From: Patescibacteria group bacterium
GTDB lineage: Bacteria; Patescibacteriota; Patescibacteriia; UBA11705; JABHMO01
NCBI GenBank assembly: GCA_018818405.1
Contig: JAHIRY010000027.1
Span: 1-41,764 of the forward strand
DNA: 41,764 nucleotides
Reading direction: 5' to 3'
Positions 1-7,647 of the stretch are shown piece after piece. A program made the position numbers and the translations under genes. The notes beneath the pieces are model-generated. The model saw nothing but the letters and a program-made list of their open reading frames with translations. It did not search any database and was not told the origin of the DNA. The first letter of the stretch is position 1; each line of letters begins with the position of its first letter.

Positions 1-7
1 GCAACCA

Positions 8-211
8 ATGCTATATTTATGTTTTCCAATTACAGAATTAAAAACAAAAAATAATTTAATCGGACGATGTGCCGAAGTAAAAGAAATTGCCCATTTTGAA
101 ATTTCAGAAAGCAATATCAAAGTATTTTTGGAAATGCTAAAAATGTTTGGCATTTTATCTAAAAATCACAAACACGATATTTTGCAAATTATCAATACGA
201 TCATAGAATAA
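8..211 (+). CDS. C-terminal part of an unidentified protein, open to the window edge
   Basis: Frame is open upstream to base 1 and ends in TAA; no family recognised. Confidence 0.35.
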   Translation: MLYLCFPITELKTKNNLIGRCAEVKEIAHFEISESNIKVFLEMLKMFGILSKNHKHDILQIINTIIE

Positions 212-314
212 TCTCAATATTTTTATCTATTATTTGAAGAGAATAAGGAGTTTTGGATTTTGGGCATTCACCCCTCGTATACTGAAGTCAAATAATCCCC
301 GTGGACAAATCCAA

Positions 315-640
315 TCAATTGATACAATACGGATGTTTTTTTAAATTATGATAAATTTCACATAAAAGTTTTCTGGCAATAGCTGATAGGCAGGTGTAAT
401 AATGTTTGTTTTCACCTCTTTTCTTTTGATAATACTGTTTATATTTTTCATTATGCATCATAACGCCCCAAGCTGACTGAAAGAGAAAATATCTCATGGT
501 TTTTGACCCTCGTTTTGAGAGCTTGCTTTTTCTCGTGGCAGTTTAATTGAGCAGTTGAAATATGACGGATTCACGCAAGCACAGGCAGAGTATGGAGCTA
601 ATTCGGTTGGGCTATAATAGTCAACGAAATAAAAAGTGCC
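315..640 (-). pseudogene. Remnant of an IS110/IS116/IS902-family transposase C-terminus
   Basis: Minus-strand translation KSKLSKRGSKTMRYFLFQSAWGVMMHNEKYKQYYQKKRGENKHYYTCLSAIARKLLCEIYHNLKKHPYCIN matches the IS110 C-terminal pattern (SKRG..LR..L.QAA, YY..KR..GK....A..A.ARKLL..IY). A second frame upstream reads ...AYSACACVNPSYFNCSIK-like sequence resembling G.DPS.FQSG, so it is frameshifted and truncated. Confidence 0.75.
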
Positions 641-758
641 AAAATTGAATTAGATTTTTTTCACAAAAGAGAACTCAAGGGGTCGCTGCGCTTTCGCTCC
701 ACTCCGTTATGCTCACCCTCGCCTAACTAATTATATCGCCGTCAACACAAAACTGTGG

Positions 759-795
759 ACAAAACTAGGACGAAAAAATCCTAGTTTTGTTTTTC
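759..795. terminator. Bidirectional intrinsic terminator-like hairpin
   Basis: ACAAAACTAGGA / TCCTAGTTTTGT 12-bp stem followed by TTTTC. Confidence 0.6.
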
Positions 796-967
796 TTCAA
801 ACAGCTTTCAACTTGTCAAAACCGAATAAATATCATGCGTCATCTTTACATTGCCCCCGATGGCGCCGTTTTGAACAAGTTTCCAATTTTAATTATTTGC
901 TTGTCTTAATTTAGCATATTTGCTATTATTTAATTGATAGGCGATTCAGAGATTGATCGATTTAGCC

Positions 968-1164
968 GTTCTCGTAATTGGCGGCTGCTCAAATAACTTG
1001 TAATAGAGTAATAAAGTAATAAAGGGATTACGCCGACATTTACCTTAATTACTCAATTCCTCTTAGTTGTTCTCATAATTACCGGCTGCTCAAATAACTT
1101 GTAATTGAGTAATAAAGTAATAAAGGGATTACGCCGTCATTTCCCTTAATTACTCAATTCCTCT
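968..1164. repeat. Tandem duplication of a 96-bp palindromic unit (copies 968-1063 and 1069-1164)
   Basis: Near-identical copies GTTCTC(G/A)TAATT..CGGCTGCTCAAATAACTTGTAAT.GAGTAATAAAGTAATAAAGGGATTACGCCG(A/T)CATTT.CCTTAATTACTCAATTCCTCT, period 101 bp. Each contains inverted arms AATTGAGTAATAAAG / CTTAATTACTCAATT. Confidence 0.85.
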
Positions 1165-1186
1165 AACTTAACCAAATCACAAAACT

Positions 1187-1993
1187 ATGTCATCACTAAA
1201 ACTACTCTTCATCGGCGATATCATGGGAAAAAGCGGACGCGCGGCCATCAAAAAAGCTCTTCCCGAATTAAAGGAAAAATACAATCCGGATTTAATCATT
1301 GCCAACGCGGAAAATCTGGCGCACGGAAAAGGCGTGACAGAATCCACTCTGCAGGAAATGCTTGACATTGGAATTGATTTTTTCACTTCCGGCGATCATA
1401 TCTGGGACAACAAAAAAGAAATTGAAAAAATTTTTTCGGAAAACAAACTTCCGATTATCCGTCCGGCGAATTATCCTGAAGGAATTCCGGGATATGGATA
1501 CAAAGTAATTGAAATCGGCACAAACAAAATCCTGATCGTCAATCTGATCGGCCGAGTTTTCTTCCGCTCGAATTTCGAATGTCCGTTCAGAGAAATGGAA
1601 AAAATATTGGAACAATTCAAAGATGAAAATTTGTCCGCGATAATTGTCGATTTTCACGCGGAAGCGACTTCGGAAAAAAATACTTTGTCCAGATATTTCG
1701 ACGGAAAAGTCAGCGCCGTTCTCGGCACGCACACGCACATTCAAACAGCTGACGAACAAATCCTGCCGAACGGCACCGCTCACATCACTGATGTCGGCTT
1801 TGTGGGAATAAAAAACTCCAGCCTCGGACTGGATCTGAAAAATGTGACGGAAACATTTCTCTATCAAACACCGAGAGAACATGAGATTCCGGAACACGGA
1901 ATTTGCCAAGTCAATGCGGTTTTTGTTATAATTAAGCCAGAAACCAAATTGGCTGTGCAAATAGAAAGAATAAATATTGATGTAGAAATTTAA
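1187..1993 (+). CDS. ymdB: YmdB-family (TIGR00282-type) metallophosphoesterase
   Basis: LKLLFIGDIMGKSGRAAI...NAENLAHGKGVT...GDHIWDNKK...DFHAEATSEK...GTHTHIQTADEQILP.GTAHITDVG. Confidence 0.93.
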   Translation: MSSLKLLFIGDIMGKSGRAAIKKALPELKEKYNPDLIIANAENLAHGKGVTESTLQEMLDIGIDFFTSGDHIWDNKKEIEKIFSENKLPIIRPANYPEGIPGYGYKVIEIGTNKILIVNLIGRVFFRSNFECPFREMEKILEQFKDENLSAIIVDFHAEATSEKNTLSRYFDGKVSAVLGTHTHIQTADEQILPNGTAHITDVGFVGIKNSSLGLDLKNVTETFLYQTPREHEIPEHGICQVNAVFVIIKPETKLAVQIERINIDVEI

Positions 1994-2027
1994 ATATTGA
2001 TTTTAATAAAAAATTAATCAAAAAATT

Positions 2028-2444
2028 ATGAATAAAGCAGAACTCGCGGGCGTACTCGCCAACAAATGCGGCGTCACAAAAAAACAAGCTGAAGATGTGC
2101 TTGACTGTCTGACCTCAACAATTATTGATACCATCAAAACCGGCGGCGAAGTGACTCTGACCGGATTCGGCACTTTCTCCGCCAGAATCAGAAAAGGCAG
2201 AATCGGCGTCAATCCTCAGGATCCGAGCAAACCGCTGAATATCAAACCGACAAAAGTCGTAAAATTCAAAGCCGGAAAAACATTGAAAGACGCGCTGAAA
2301 GCCAGCCAAACAACGGAAGCGCCGGCGCCGGCGCCGGCGCCGCCGGTTGCAGTTCCCGCACCCGAACCGCCGGCTGAATACAAGCAACCTGAAGTTCCCA
2401 TGGAAATGCCGGAGGAAAAACCGGAAACAACGCCAACGGAATAA
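2028..2444 (+). CDS. HU-family DNA-binding protein with Pro/Ala/Glu-rich C-terminal tail
   Basis: MNKAELAGVLANKCGVTKKQAEDVLDCLTSTIIDTIKTGGEVTLTGFGTFSARIRKGRIGVNPQ; tail APAPAPAPPVAVPAPEPPAE. Confidence 0.95.
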   Translation: MNKAELAGVLANKCGVTKKQAEDVLDCLTSTIIDTIKTGGEVTLTGFGTFSARIRKGRIGVNPQDPSKPLNIKPTKVVKFKAGKTLKDALKASQTTEAPAPAPAPPVAVPAPEPPAEYKQPEVPMEMPEEKPETTPTE

Positions 2445-2452
2445 TAAAAATC

Positions 2453-2481
2453 CAAAAGCGGGCGAAAGCTCGCTTTTTTTG
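2453..2481 (+). terminator. Intrinsic terminator after HU gene
   Basis: AAAAGCGGGCGAAAGCTCGCTTTTTTTG. Confidence 0.7.
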
Positions 2482-2588
2482 TACACTGAACTTTTTGAAA
2501 TATCACGGTCCGTTTCCTCGAAAAAACTATTGCCAAAACGCCGGATTTCTTTTATAATACAACTGTGAATAATAAATAAAATAAAAAA

Positions 2589-3092
2589 ATGGAATTTGAA
2601 ATTCCCGAATGGCAAAAACATCTGGATGATCTGGACAAACACTATGATCCGGAAACTTTTTTCATTGATCAGCTCTCGAGACCGACCAACGAACCTGATG
2701 TGCGCGAACATTTTTTCACGCCAACTCTGGCCGAAGCAACGGAAATTTCCGAGCAAGGCCAGCTCACGCTCGATGTTTTTCAGGACAATGAAAATATTTA
2801 TGTCATTGCGCCGGTCGCCGGAGTGAAGCAGGGCAACATTGACATTTCCATTGACGATGATATTCTGACGATCCAAGGACAAAGAGAAAACGAATTTTCG
2901 CGCGAAGAAAAAGATTATTTGTTTCGAGAATGCTACTGGGGGAAATTTTCACGAAGCATAATTCTGCCGGCAAATGTCAATGAAAACAAAATTCAAGCGA
3001 TCCTGCAAAACGGAATTCTGAAAATCACTTTGCCAAAAATCGAAAAAACAAAAAAACAAGGAATCAGCGTAAAAGAATTGCCCGATTATTAA
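2589..3092 (+). CDS. Hsp20/alpha-crystallin family small heat-shock protein
   Basis: ENIYVIAPVAGVKQGNIDISIDDDILTIQGQR...YWGKFSRSIILPANVNENKIQAILQNGILKITLPK. Confidence 0.95.
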   Translation: MEFEIPEWQKHLDDLDKHYDPETFFIDQLSRPTNEPDVREHFFTPTLAEATEISEQGQLTLDVFQDNENIYVIAPVAGVKQGNIDISIDDDILTIQGQRENEFSREEKDYLFRECYWGKFSRSIILPANVNENKIQAILQNGILKITLPKIEKTKKQGISVKELPDY

Positions 3093-3244
3093 TTGCCGTT
3101 TTTTTACAAACCAATCAGGTAAACGAGTTTCTTCGCTGCGAGCGAGGAAATTTTTAGCAAATTAAACATTTCAACCATTGCCGGCAGATATTCTCTTGAA
3201 GCAACAACCTCGGCAAAATTTTCTGAGCATTAAAATCATAATCC

Positions 3245-3481
3245 ATGGAAAAAAATACAATTGTCAGAAAACTTGATGGCGCAAATATGGACATTGACCT
3301 TACGACCGATTCCTCGAATATTTCCTGGAAACAAGATGCGTGTCCATGGAATACTGCTGAAAAATCAAAAAAGCATAAATGCGCTATAAAAAATGTATCA
3401 ATTTGTAAATATTTTTGCGGGATAGAATATTTGGATAATGTTTTGTGCTGCTATCCGAACGCTAATCCCAACACTAATTGA
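3245..3481 (+). CDS. Small Cys-rich hypothetical protein
   Basis: 78-aa ORF with DACPWNTAEKSKKHKCAIKNVSICKYFCGIEYLDNVLCCYP; co-directional with neighbours. Confidence 0.7.
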   Translation: MEKNTIVRKLDGANMDIDLTTDSSNISWKQDACPWNTAEKSKKHKCAIKNVSICKYFCGIEYLDNVLCCYPNANPNTN

Positions 3482-3487
3482 AGAATT

Positions 3488-3754
3488 ATGGAAAAAATAT
3501 ATAAACAATGCCAATCGTGCGGAATGCCTCTGAACAAAGATAAAAAAGGAGGCGGATCGGAAAAAGACGGCACATTAAGTAAGAAGTATTGCAGTTCCTG
3601 CTATCAAAATGGTGAATTCAAAAATCCAAATATGTCCATAAAGGAAATGCAAAAACTCGTTGATGATATTTTAAAAAATGAAATTAAATTTCCGAAAATC
3701 CTCAGATGGCTGGCAGTAAAGCAAATACCAAAACTTGCGAGGTGGAAAAAATAA
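3488..3754 (+). CDS. Zinc-ribbon domain protein (zf-ribbon_2-like)
   Basis: KQCQSCGMPLNKDKKGGGSEKDGTLSKKYCSSCYQNGEF.NP.MS.KEMQ. Confidence 0.88.
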   Translation: MEKIYKQCQSCGMPLNKDKKGGGSEKDGTLSKKYCSSCYQNGEFKNPNMSIKEMQKLVDDILKNEIKFPKILRWLAVKQIPKLARWKK

Positions 3755-3778
3755 TTTAATAACTTAACCGAAAATTCT

Positions 3779-3997
3779 ATGAAAAATTGTATGGAGGGTA
3801 CAATAGATAGAACAGAGGGCGACCACGCGGTGATTATTATGAAAAATCACCAGCTCATCTATTGGCCGAAAGAAAATTTGCCGAAAAAATGCATCGAAGG
3901 AATTACCGTCATCGTTTCGATTGAAATCGAGGAAACTAACACAAAAGACAAGGAAAATCTGGCAAAGGAATTTCTAAACAAAATCATTGATAATTAG
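3779..3997 (+). CDS. DUF3006-like small protein
   Basis: GTIDRTEGDHAVIIMKNHQLIYWPKENLPKKCIEGITVIV resembles the DUF3006 pattern (IDR.EGd.AV....WP...LP....G..). Confidence 0.6.
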   Translation: MKNCMEGTIDRTEGDHAVIIMKNHQLIYWPKENLPKKCIEGITVIVSIEIEETNTKDKENLAKEFLNKIIDN

Positions 3998-3998
3998 T

Positions 3999-5867
3999 AT
4001 GAAATTTTTTTCGCTTGAAAAAAAATCAAAAACCGTCAAATGGTTAATAATTGTATTTGCGATTATTTTTTTATTGATTGCCATTTTTGGAATTTCCTCG
4101 ATTGTGCTCGCCTACAAATATCAGAACAAAATATATCCGGGAGTAATGCTCGACGGACTCGACCTCAGCGGACTGACAAAAACGCAGGCAGGCAATGTCA
4201 TTGACGGAAAATTCAAACAACTCTATGGCAATGGCTTTGAATTTCACGCGGAAAATCAAATGAAGCTGATTCCCAATGAAGAAAACAAAATTCTGGCGCT
4301 TCATCTGGACAATATGGCGGACAGCGCCTTCAAAACGGGCAGACAAAATCATTGGCTGGTGAATTATCTGCAAATTCCTTTTCTGCCGATATTCAAAAAA
4401 AATATTTCCTTGGATTATCGCTTTGACAAAAATTCATTGAAAGAAAATCTGACTCAGGCATTTTCACTCCAGGAAACTCCGGTGAAAAATTCGGCTGTCA
4501 ATGTGAAAATCCTCGACTCGAAAACCAAACAAGTTGAAATTGATTTCACTGAATCAAATACCGGCGAAACATTCAATTATATTTCAGCCGTTGACACGCT
4601 CGAACGATCAATCAAAAATTTCCAAAACATTCCAATCACACTGATCAAAGAAAAATCTTATCCTGATATTACAATTACAACCGCGCTGGCGAAAAAAGAA
4701 AAAATCGAAAAATTATTGCAATTGCCTGAAGTAAAATTCAAATACGCGGAACAAGAATGGCCGATCAAATGGGAAGATTTCACTCATTGGATTTCTCTGG
4801 GCGAAGATGAATTCGGCAATATTGCGGTTCTTCTGGATGAACAAATCGTAAAAGGACAGCTGGAAGCCATCGCCCAATCGGTCGATCAACCGGTAATTGA
4901 TGCCAAATTTCAAATCAAAGACAATAAAGTGATTGAATTCGAGAGCCACAAAAACGGACAAGCGGCAGACATTGACGCGACTTACAAAAAAACGATTGAT
5001 GAAATTGTAAATAAATTCAATACGGAAATTGAACTGATTGTCAGTGAAACCGAGCCGGAAATAAAAACCGAAAAAGTGAATGATCTCGGAATAAAAGAAC
5101 AAATCGGAATCGGTATTTCTGATTTTTCCGGCAGTCCCGCGAACCGCAGACACAATATCGGAGTCGGCGCGGCATCGCTCAACGGACTGCTGATAAAACC
5201 GGATGAAGAATTTCGTCTTGTCGCATCGCTCGGCGACATAAATTCGCAAGGCGGATATTTGCCGGAATTGGTAATTAAAGGAACCAAAACGGTTCCGGAA
5301 TATGGCGGAGGATTGTGCCAGATCGCGACAACTTTGTTTCGAACAATTCTTGCCAGCGGATTGCCGGTGACCGCGAGAAGTCCGCACACATATCGAGTTT
5401 CATATTATGAACCTGCCGGAACGGACGCCACCATTTACGATCCCCTGCCTGATGTCAGATTCATTAATGATACGAACAACTATATTCTGATTCAAACGAA
5501 AATGCAGGGCAATTTGCTGACCTTTGAATTTTGGGGAACATCGGACGGCAGAAAAGTTAGATTCGAAGGGCAAAATAAAACCGATGATTTATCAAAATTA
5601 AAACCAATCATTTTCAACATTACCAGTCCGGGTCCGACGAAATTCATTGAAACCGAAGAATTAAAACCGGGCGAGAAAAAAATGATGGAACACGCCCACA
5701 ACGGAGCTGATGCTGTCTTCTATCAATACATAACAATGCCCGATGAAATTGAAAGCAAAGAAACCTGGAGCAGTCATTATTCTCCCTGGCAGGAAGTCAT
5801 TCTGATCGGAGCAAACAAAGAAGCTGAAGCAGTGCAACCGGAGCCGGAACCTCCGATAACTCAATAA
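3999..5867 (+). CDS. VanW-family protein (signal anchor, putative peptidoglycan-binding domain, VanW domain)
   Basis: N-terminal TM; PGVMLDGLDLSGLTKTQA; FSGSPANRRHNIGVGAASLNGLLIKPDEEFRL...EYGGGLCQIATTLFRTILASGLPVTARSPHTYRVSYYEPAGTDATIYDP. Confidence 0.95.
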   Translation: MKFFSLEKKSKTVKWLIIVFAIIFLLIAIFGISSIVLAYKYQNKIYPGVMLDGLDLSGLTKTQAGNVIDGKFKQLYGNGFEFHAENQMKLIPNEENKILALHLDNMADSAFKTGRQNHWLVNYLQIPFLPIFKKNISLDYRFDKNSLKENLTQAFSLQETPVKNSAVNVKILDSKTKQVEIDFTESNTGETFNYISAVDTLERSIKNFQNIPITLIKEKSYPDITITTALAKKEKIEKLLQLPEVKFKYAEQEWPIKWEDFTHWISLGEDEFGNIAVLLDEQIVKGQLEAIAQSVDQPVIDAKFQIKDNKVIEFESHKNGQAADIDATYKKTIDEIVNKFNTEIELIVSETEPEIKTEKVNDLGIKEQIGIGISDFSGSPANRRHNIGVGAASLNGLLIKPDEEFRLVASLGDINSQGGYLPELVIKGTKTVPEYGGGLCQIATTLFRTILASGLPVTARSPHTYRVSYYEPAGTDATIYDPLPDVRFINDTNNYILIQTKMQGNLLTFEFWGTSDGRKVRFEGQNKTDDLSKLKPIIFNITSPGPTKFIETEELKPGEKKMMEHAHNGADAVFYQYITMPDEIESKETWSSHYSPWQEVILIGANKEAEAVQPEPEPPITQ

Positions 5868-5874
5868 CAACAAA

Positions 5875-5910
5875 CAAAAAACGCGAGAATTAATTTCTCG
5901 CGTTTTTTTA
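5875..5910. terminator. Bidirectional intrinsic terminator
   Basis: AAAAAACGCGAGAATTAATTTCTCGCGTTTTTTTA. Confidence 0.85.
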
Positions 5911-5921
5911 TCTTTGCATTT

Positions 5922-6059
5922 TAAAATAAAACTCCCCTCCAATGGACAGACAAAAAATTTTTACTCAGGCGAAATCGAGCAAAAAGCCTGATTTAACCTA
6001 AAGTAAAAATCCCATGCTTGTCGTGTCTGTCCGTTGGAGAGGACTTTGTTCTAATTTAA
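5922..6059 (-). ncRNA. Candidate rod-like structured ncRNA (about 140 nt)
   Basis: Minus-strand promoter at 6066-6094. Nested stems: 5932-5952 with 6024-6044 (TCCYCTCCAAYGGACAGACA), 5958-5965 with 6002-6009 (TTTTTACT/AGTAAAAA), 5965-5970 with 5986-5991 (TCAGGC/GCCTGA). T-rich tract follows on the minus strand. No ORF. Confidence 0.6.
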
Positions 6060-6065
6060 CTCTTA

Positions 6066-6094
6066 ATTTTAGCATTCTTTTCAGATGTTGTCAA
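6066..6094 (-). promoter_or_regulatory. Sigma70-type promoter TTGACA-N17-TAAAAT
   Basis: Reverse complement reads TTGACAACATCTGAAAAGAATGCTAAAAT; spacing 17 and TGC extended -10. Confidence 0.75.
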
Positions 6095-6218
6095 TGGCTT
6101 ACACCAGCAAAATCGCTTTTTACTAAATTTAGACAAAATAATTTAGAAATCACAATCTAATTATATCATTAAACGCAAACAATTTCCAGCCGATTCGAAA
6201 AAATGCCTCAAATAATTC

Positions 6219-6794
6219 TTATTTAATGATCTTATCGATCAACCCATACTCCTTTGCTTCTTCCGCAGTCATATAATAATCCCGATCAGTGTCTTTTTCT
6301 ACCTTTTTCAATGGCTGTCCCGTATGTTTTGCCAAAATCTTGTCCAAAGTTTCTCTGACTTTTAAAATTTCTTCAGCTTGAATCTTGATATCACTGGCCT
6401 GTCCTTTGGCGCCTCCCATCACCTGATGAATCATAATTTTGGAATTTGGCAGAGAAAACCTTTTTCCGCCAGCTCCGGCTGCGAGCAGAAAAGCTCCCAT
6501 ACTGGCAGCCATTCCCAAGCAAATTGTGGCCACATCCGGCTTTATGTATTGCATTGTATCGTAAATCGCCATTCCGGCTGTCACAGATCCGCCGGGGGAA
6601 TTTATGTATAATTTAATGTCTTTTTTTGAATCCTCGCTCTCGAGAAATAACAGCTGGGCAATAATGGAATTCGCAACCTGATCATCCACTCCTGTTCCCA
6701 GAAAAATGATTCTATCCTTCAATAATCGAGAATAAATGTCATAAGCGCGCTCGCCGTAATGAGTTTTTTCTATAACCGTGGGAATGAGATTCAT
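6219..6794 (-). CDS. clpP: ATP-dependent Clp protease proteolytic subunit
   Basis: [62 protein letters not shown] with Ser and His motifs. Confidence 0.98.
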   Translation of the reverse strand: MNLIPTVIEKTHYGERAYDIYSRLLKDRIIFLGTGVDDQVANSIIAQLLFLESEDSKKDIKLYINSPGGSVTAGMAIYDTMQYIKPDVATICLGMAASMGAFLLAAGAGGKRFSLPNSKIMIHQVMGGAKGQASDIKIQAEEILKVRETLDKILAKHTGQPLKKVEKDTDRDYYMTAEEAKEYGLIDKIIK

Positions 6795-6823
6795 AATTGA
6801 AATTGATAAATAGTTATTAAAAT

Positions 6824-6852
6824 ATTGTATTACAAATATAACACTCCGTCAA
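6824..6852 (-). promoter_or_regulatory. Probable clpP promoter TTGACG-N17-TACAAT
   Basis: Reverse complement TTGACGGAGTGTTATATTTGTAATACAAT upstream of clpP. Confidence 0.65.
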
Positions 6853-6932
6853 TTCATCAAATTTGTCATCAATAGCTGACACCAATACTACTGTAAATTT
6901 AGACAATCCAACAATAACACACTGCGAAACCG

Positions 6933-6961
6933 TTGACAAAATATGAAAATCATGCTATACT
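6933..6961 (+). promoter_or_regulatory. Consensus sigma70-type promoter TTGACA-N17-TATACT
   Basis: TTGACAAAATATGAAAATCATGCTATACT; extended -10 (TGC). Confidence 0.85.
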
Positions 6962-6967
6962 AATATG

Positions 6968-7420
6968 TTCCTTAAATAAAAAACTTTTATCGGAAAAATG
7001 ATGCAGAGGAGAGAGACCTTTGTCCGCCGCTCATTCACTTGCTTGTCATTTGAATCGGCTCGGACATTCAAATATACATTTTGGCATCTGGGGATTTAAT
7101 TATTTCATTATTGCTCCAACAGCCGAGATATTATTCCTCTCCATCATCTTTCCGATAACAAAAATTTCCGGAAAATGGTGAGGCGAGGCGAAGGCCACAA
7201 TTCATTTACTTTTTGGGCCTTCCCGCCCTCCCTCATCGTTTTTCGGAAATCTTTCCAAAAGAGTAGACAACCTCTTGGAGGGAATCTCTCTCCTCAATTC
7301 CGCAGTCCCAAACTTGATCTTTTCATTTTTTCTGCGGAATCTGTCTACTCCTTTGGGAAGTCCCTCCACTTCCCTACTTCAAAGGGGCGGTTCCTCGTGA
7401 ATCGTCCTTTTGTTTTTTTA
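6968..7420 (+). ncRNA. Candidate large structured ncRNA (about 450 nt, five stem domains, intrinsic terminator)
   Basis: Starts after the promoter at 6933-6961. Stems: 6987-7010/7135-7158, 7164-7196/7215-7250, 7255-7269/7342-7357, inner 7297-7305/7332-7340, 7355-7361/7368-7374. Terminator 7381-7393/7399-7410 then TTTTGTTTTTTT. No credible ORF. Confidence 0.75.
7381..7420 (+). terminator. Intrinsic terminator of the candidate ncRNA
   Basis: AAAGGGGCGGTTC CTCGT GAATCGTCCTTT TGTTTTTTTATTTT. Confidence 0.75.
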
Positions 7421-7647
7421 TTTTAAAAACGGTTTGAATCATAATCATCAATTATCGAAATTCCGTTCAACGAAAACGAACGCAATAAACAAAGATTTTT
7501 GTTCCCTGTGCTTGATATAAAATATCACTTTTCTTCCCTCTATTAATATGCTAAAATATGCAGTATACGAAGATTGCTCGCCAACCATTGTTTTTATTGG
7601 CGAATTGGTTTGCAATCAAACAAAAAACTAATAATTCAAAAAAAAAA

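Noticed and set aside
1292-1960. 222-aa minus-strand ORF
   Set aside because: Fully antisense to the clearly coding ymdB gene, no recognisable motif.
4713-5387. 224-aa minus-strand ORF
   Set aside because: Antisense to the VanW domain; no start context or family signature.
5932-6044. MITE interpretation of the 5932-6044 inverted repeat
   Set aside because: Not favoured because no target-site duplication was seen and a consensus promoter precedes it on the minus strand, but it is not excluded.
7175-7426. 83-aa plus-strand ORF inside the ncRNA candidate
   Set aside because: Spans domain II-V stems and the terminator; composition is not protein-like and the stems better explain the sequence.
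7558-7647. N-terminal 30-aa extension of FtsK in the ORF track
   Set aside because: The upstream ATG lies at a putative -10 element (TGCTAAAATATG), so it would probably not be inside the mRNA; ATG 7648 is preferred.
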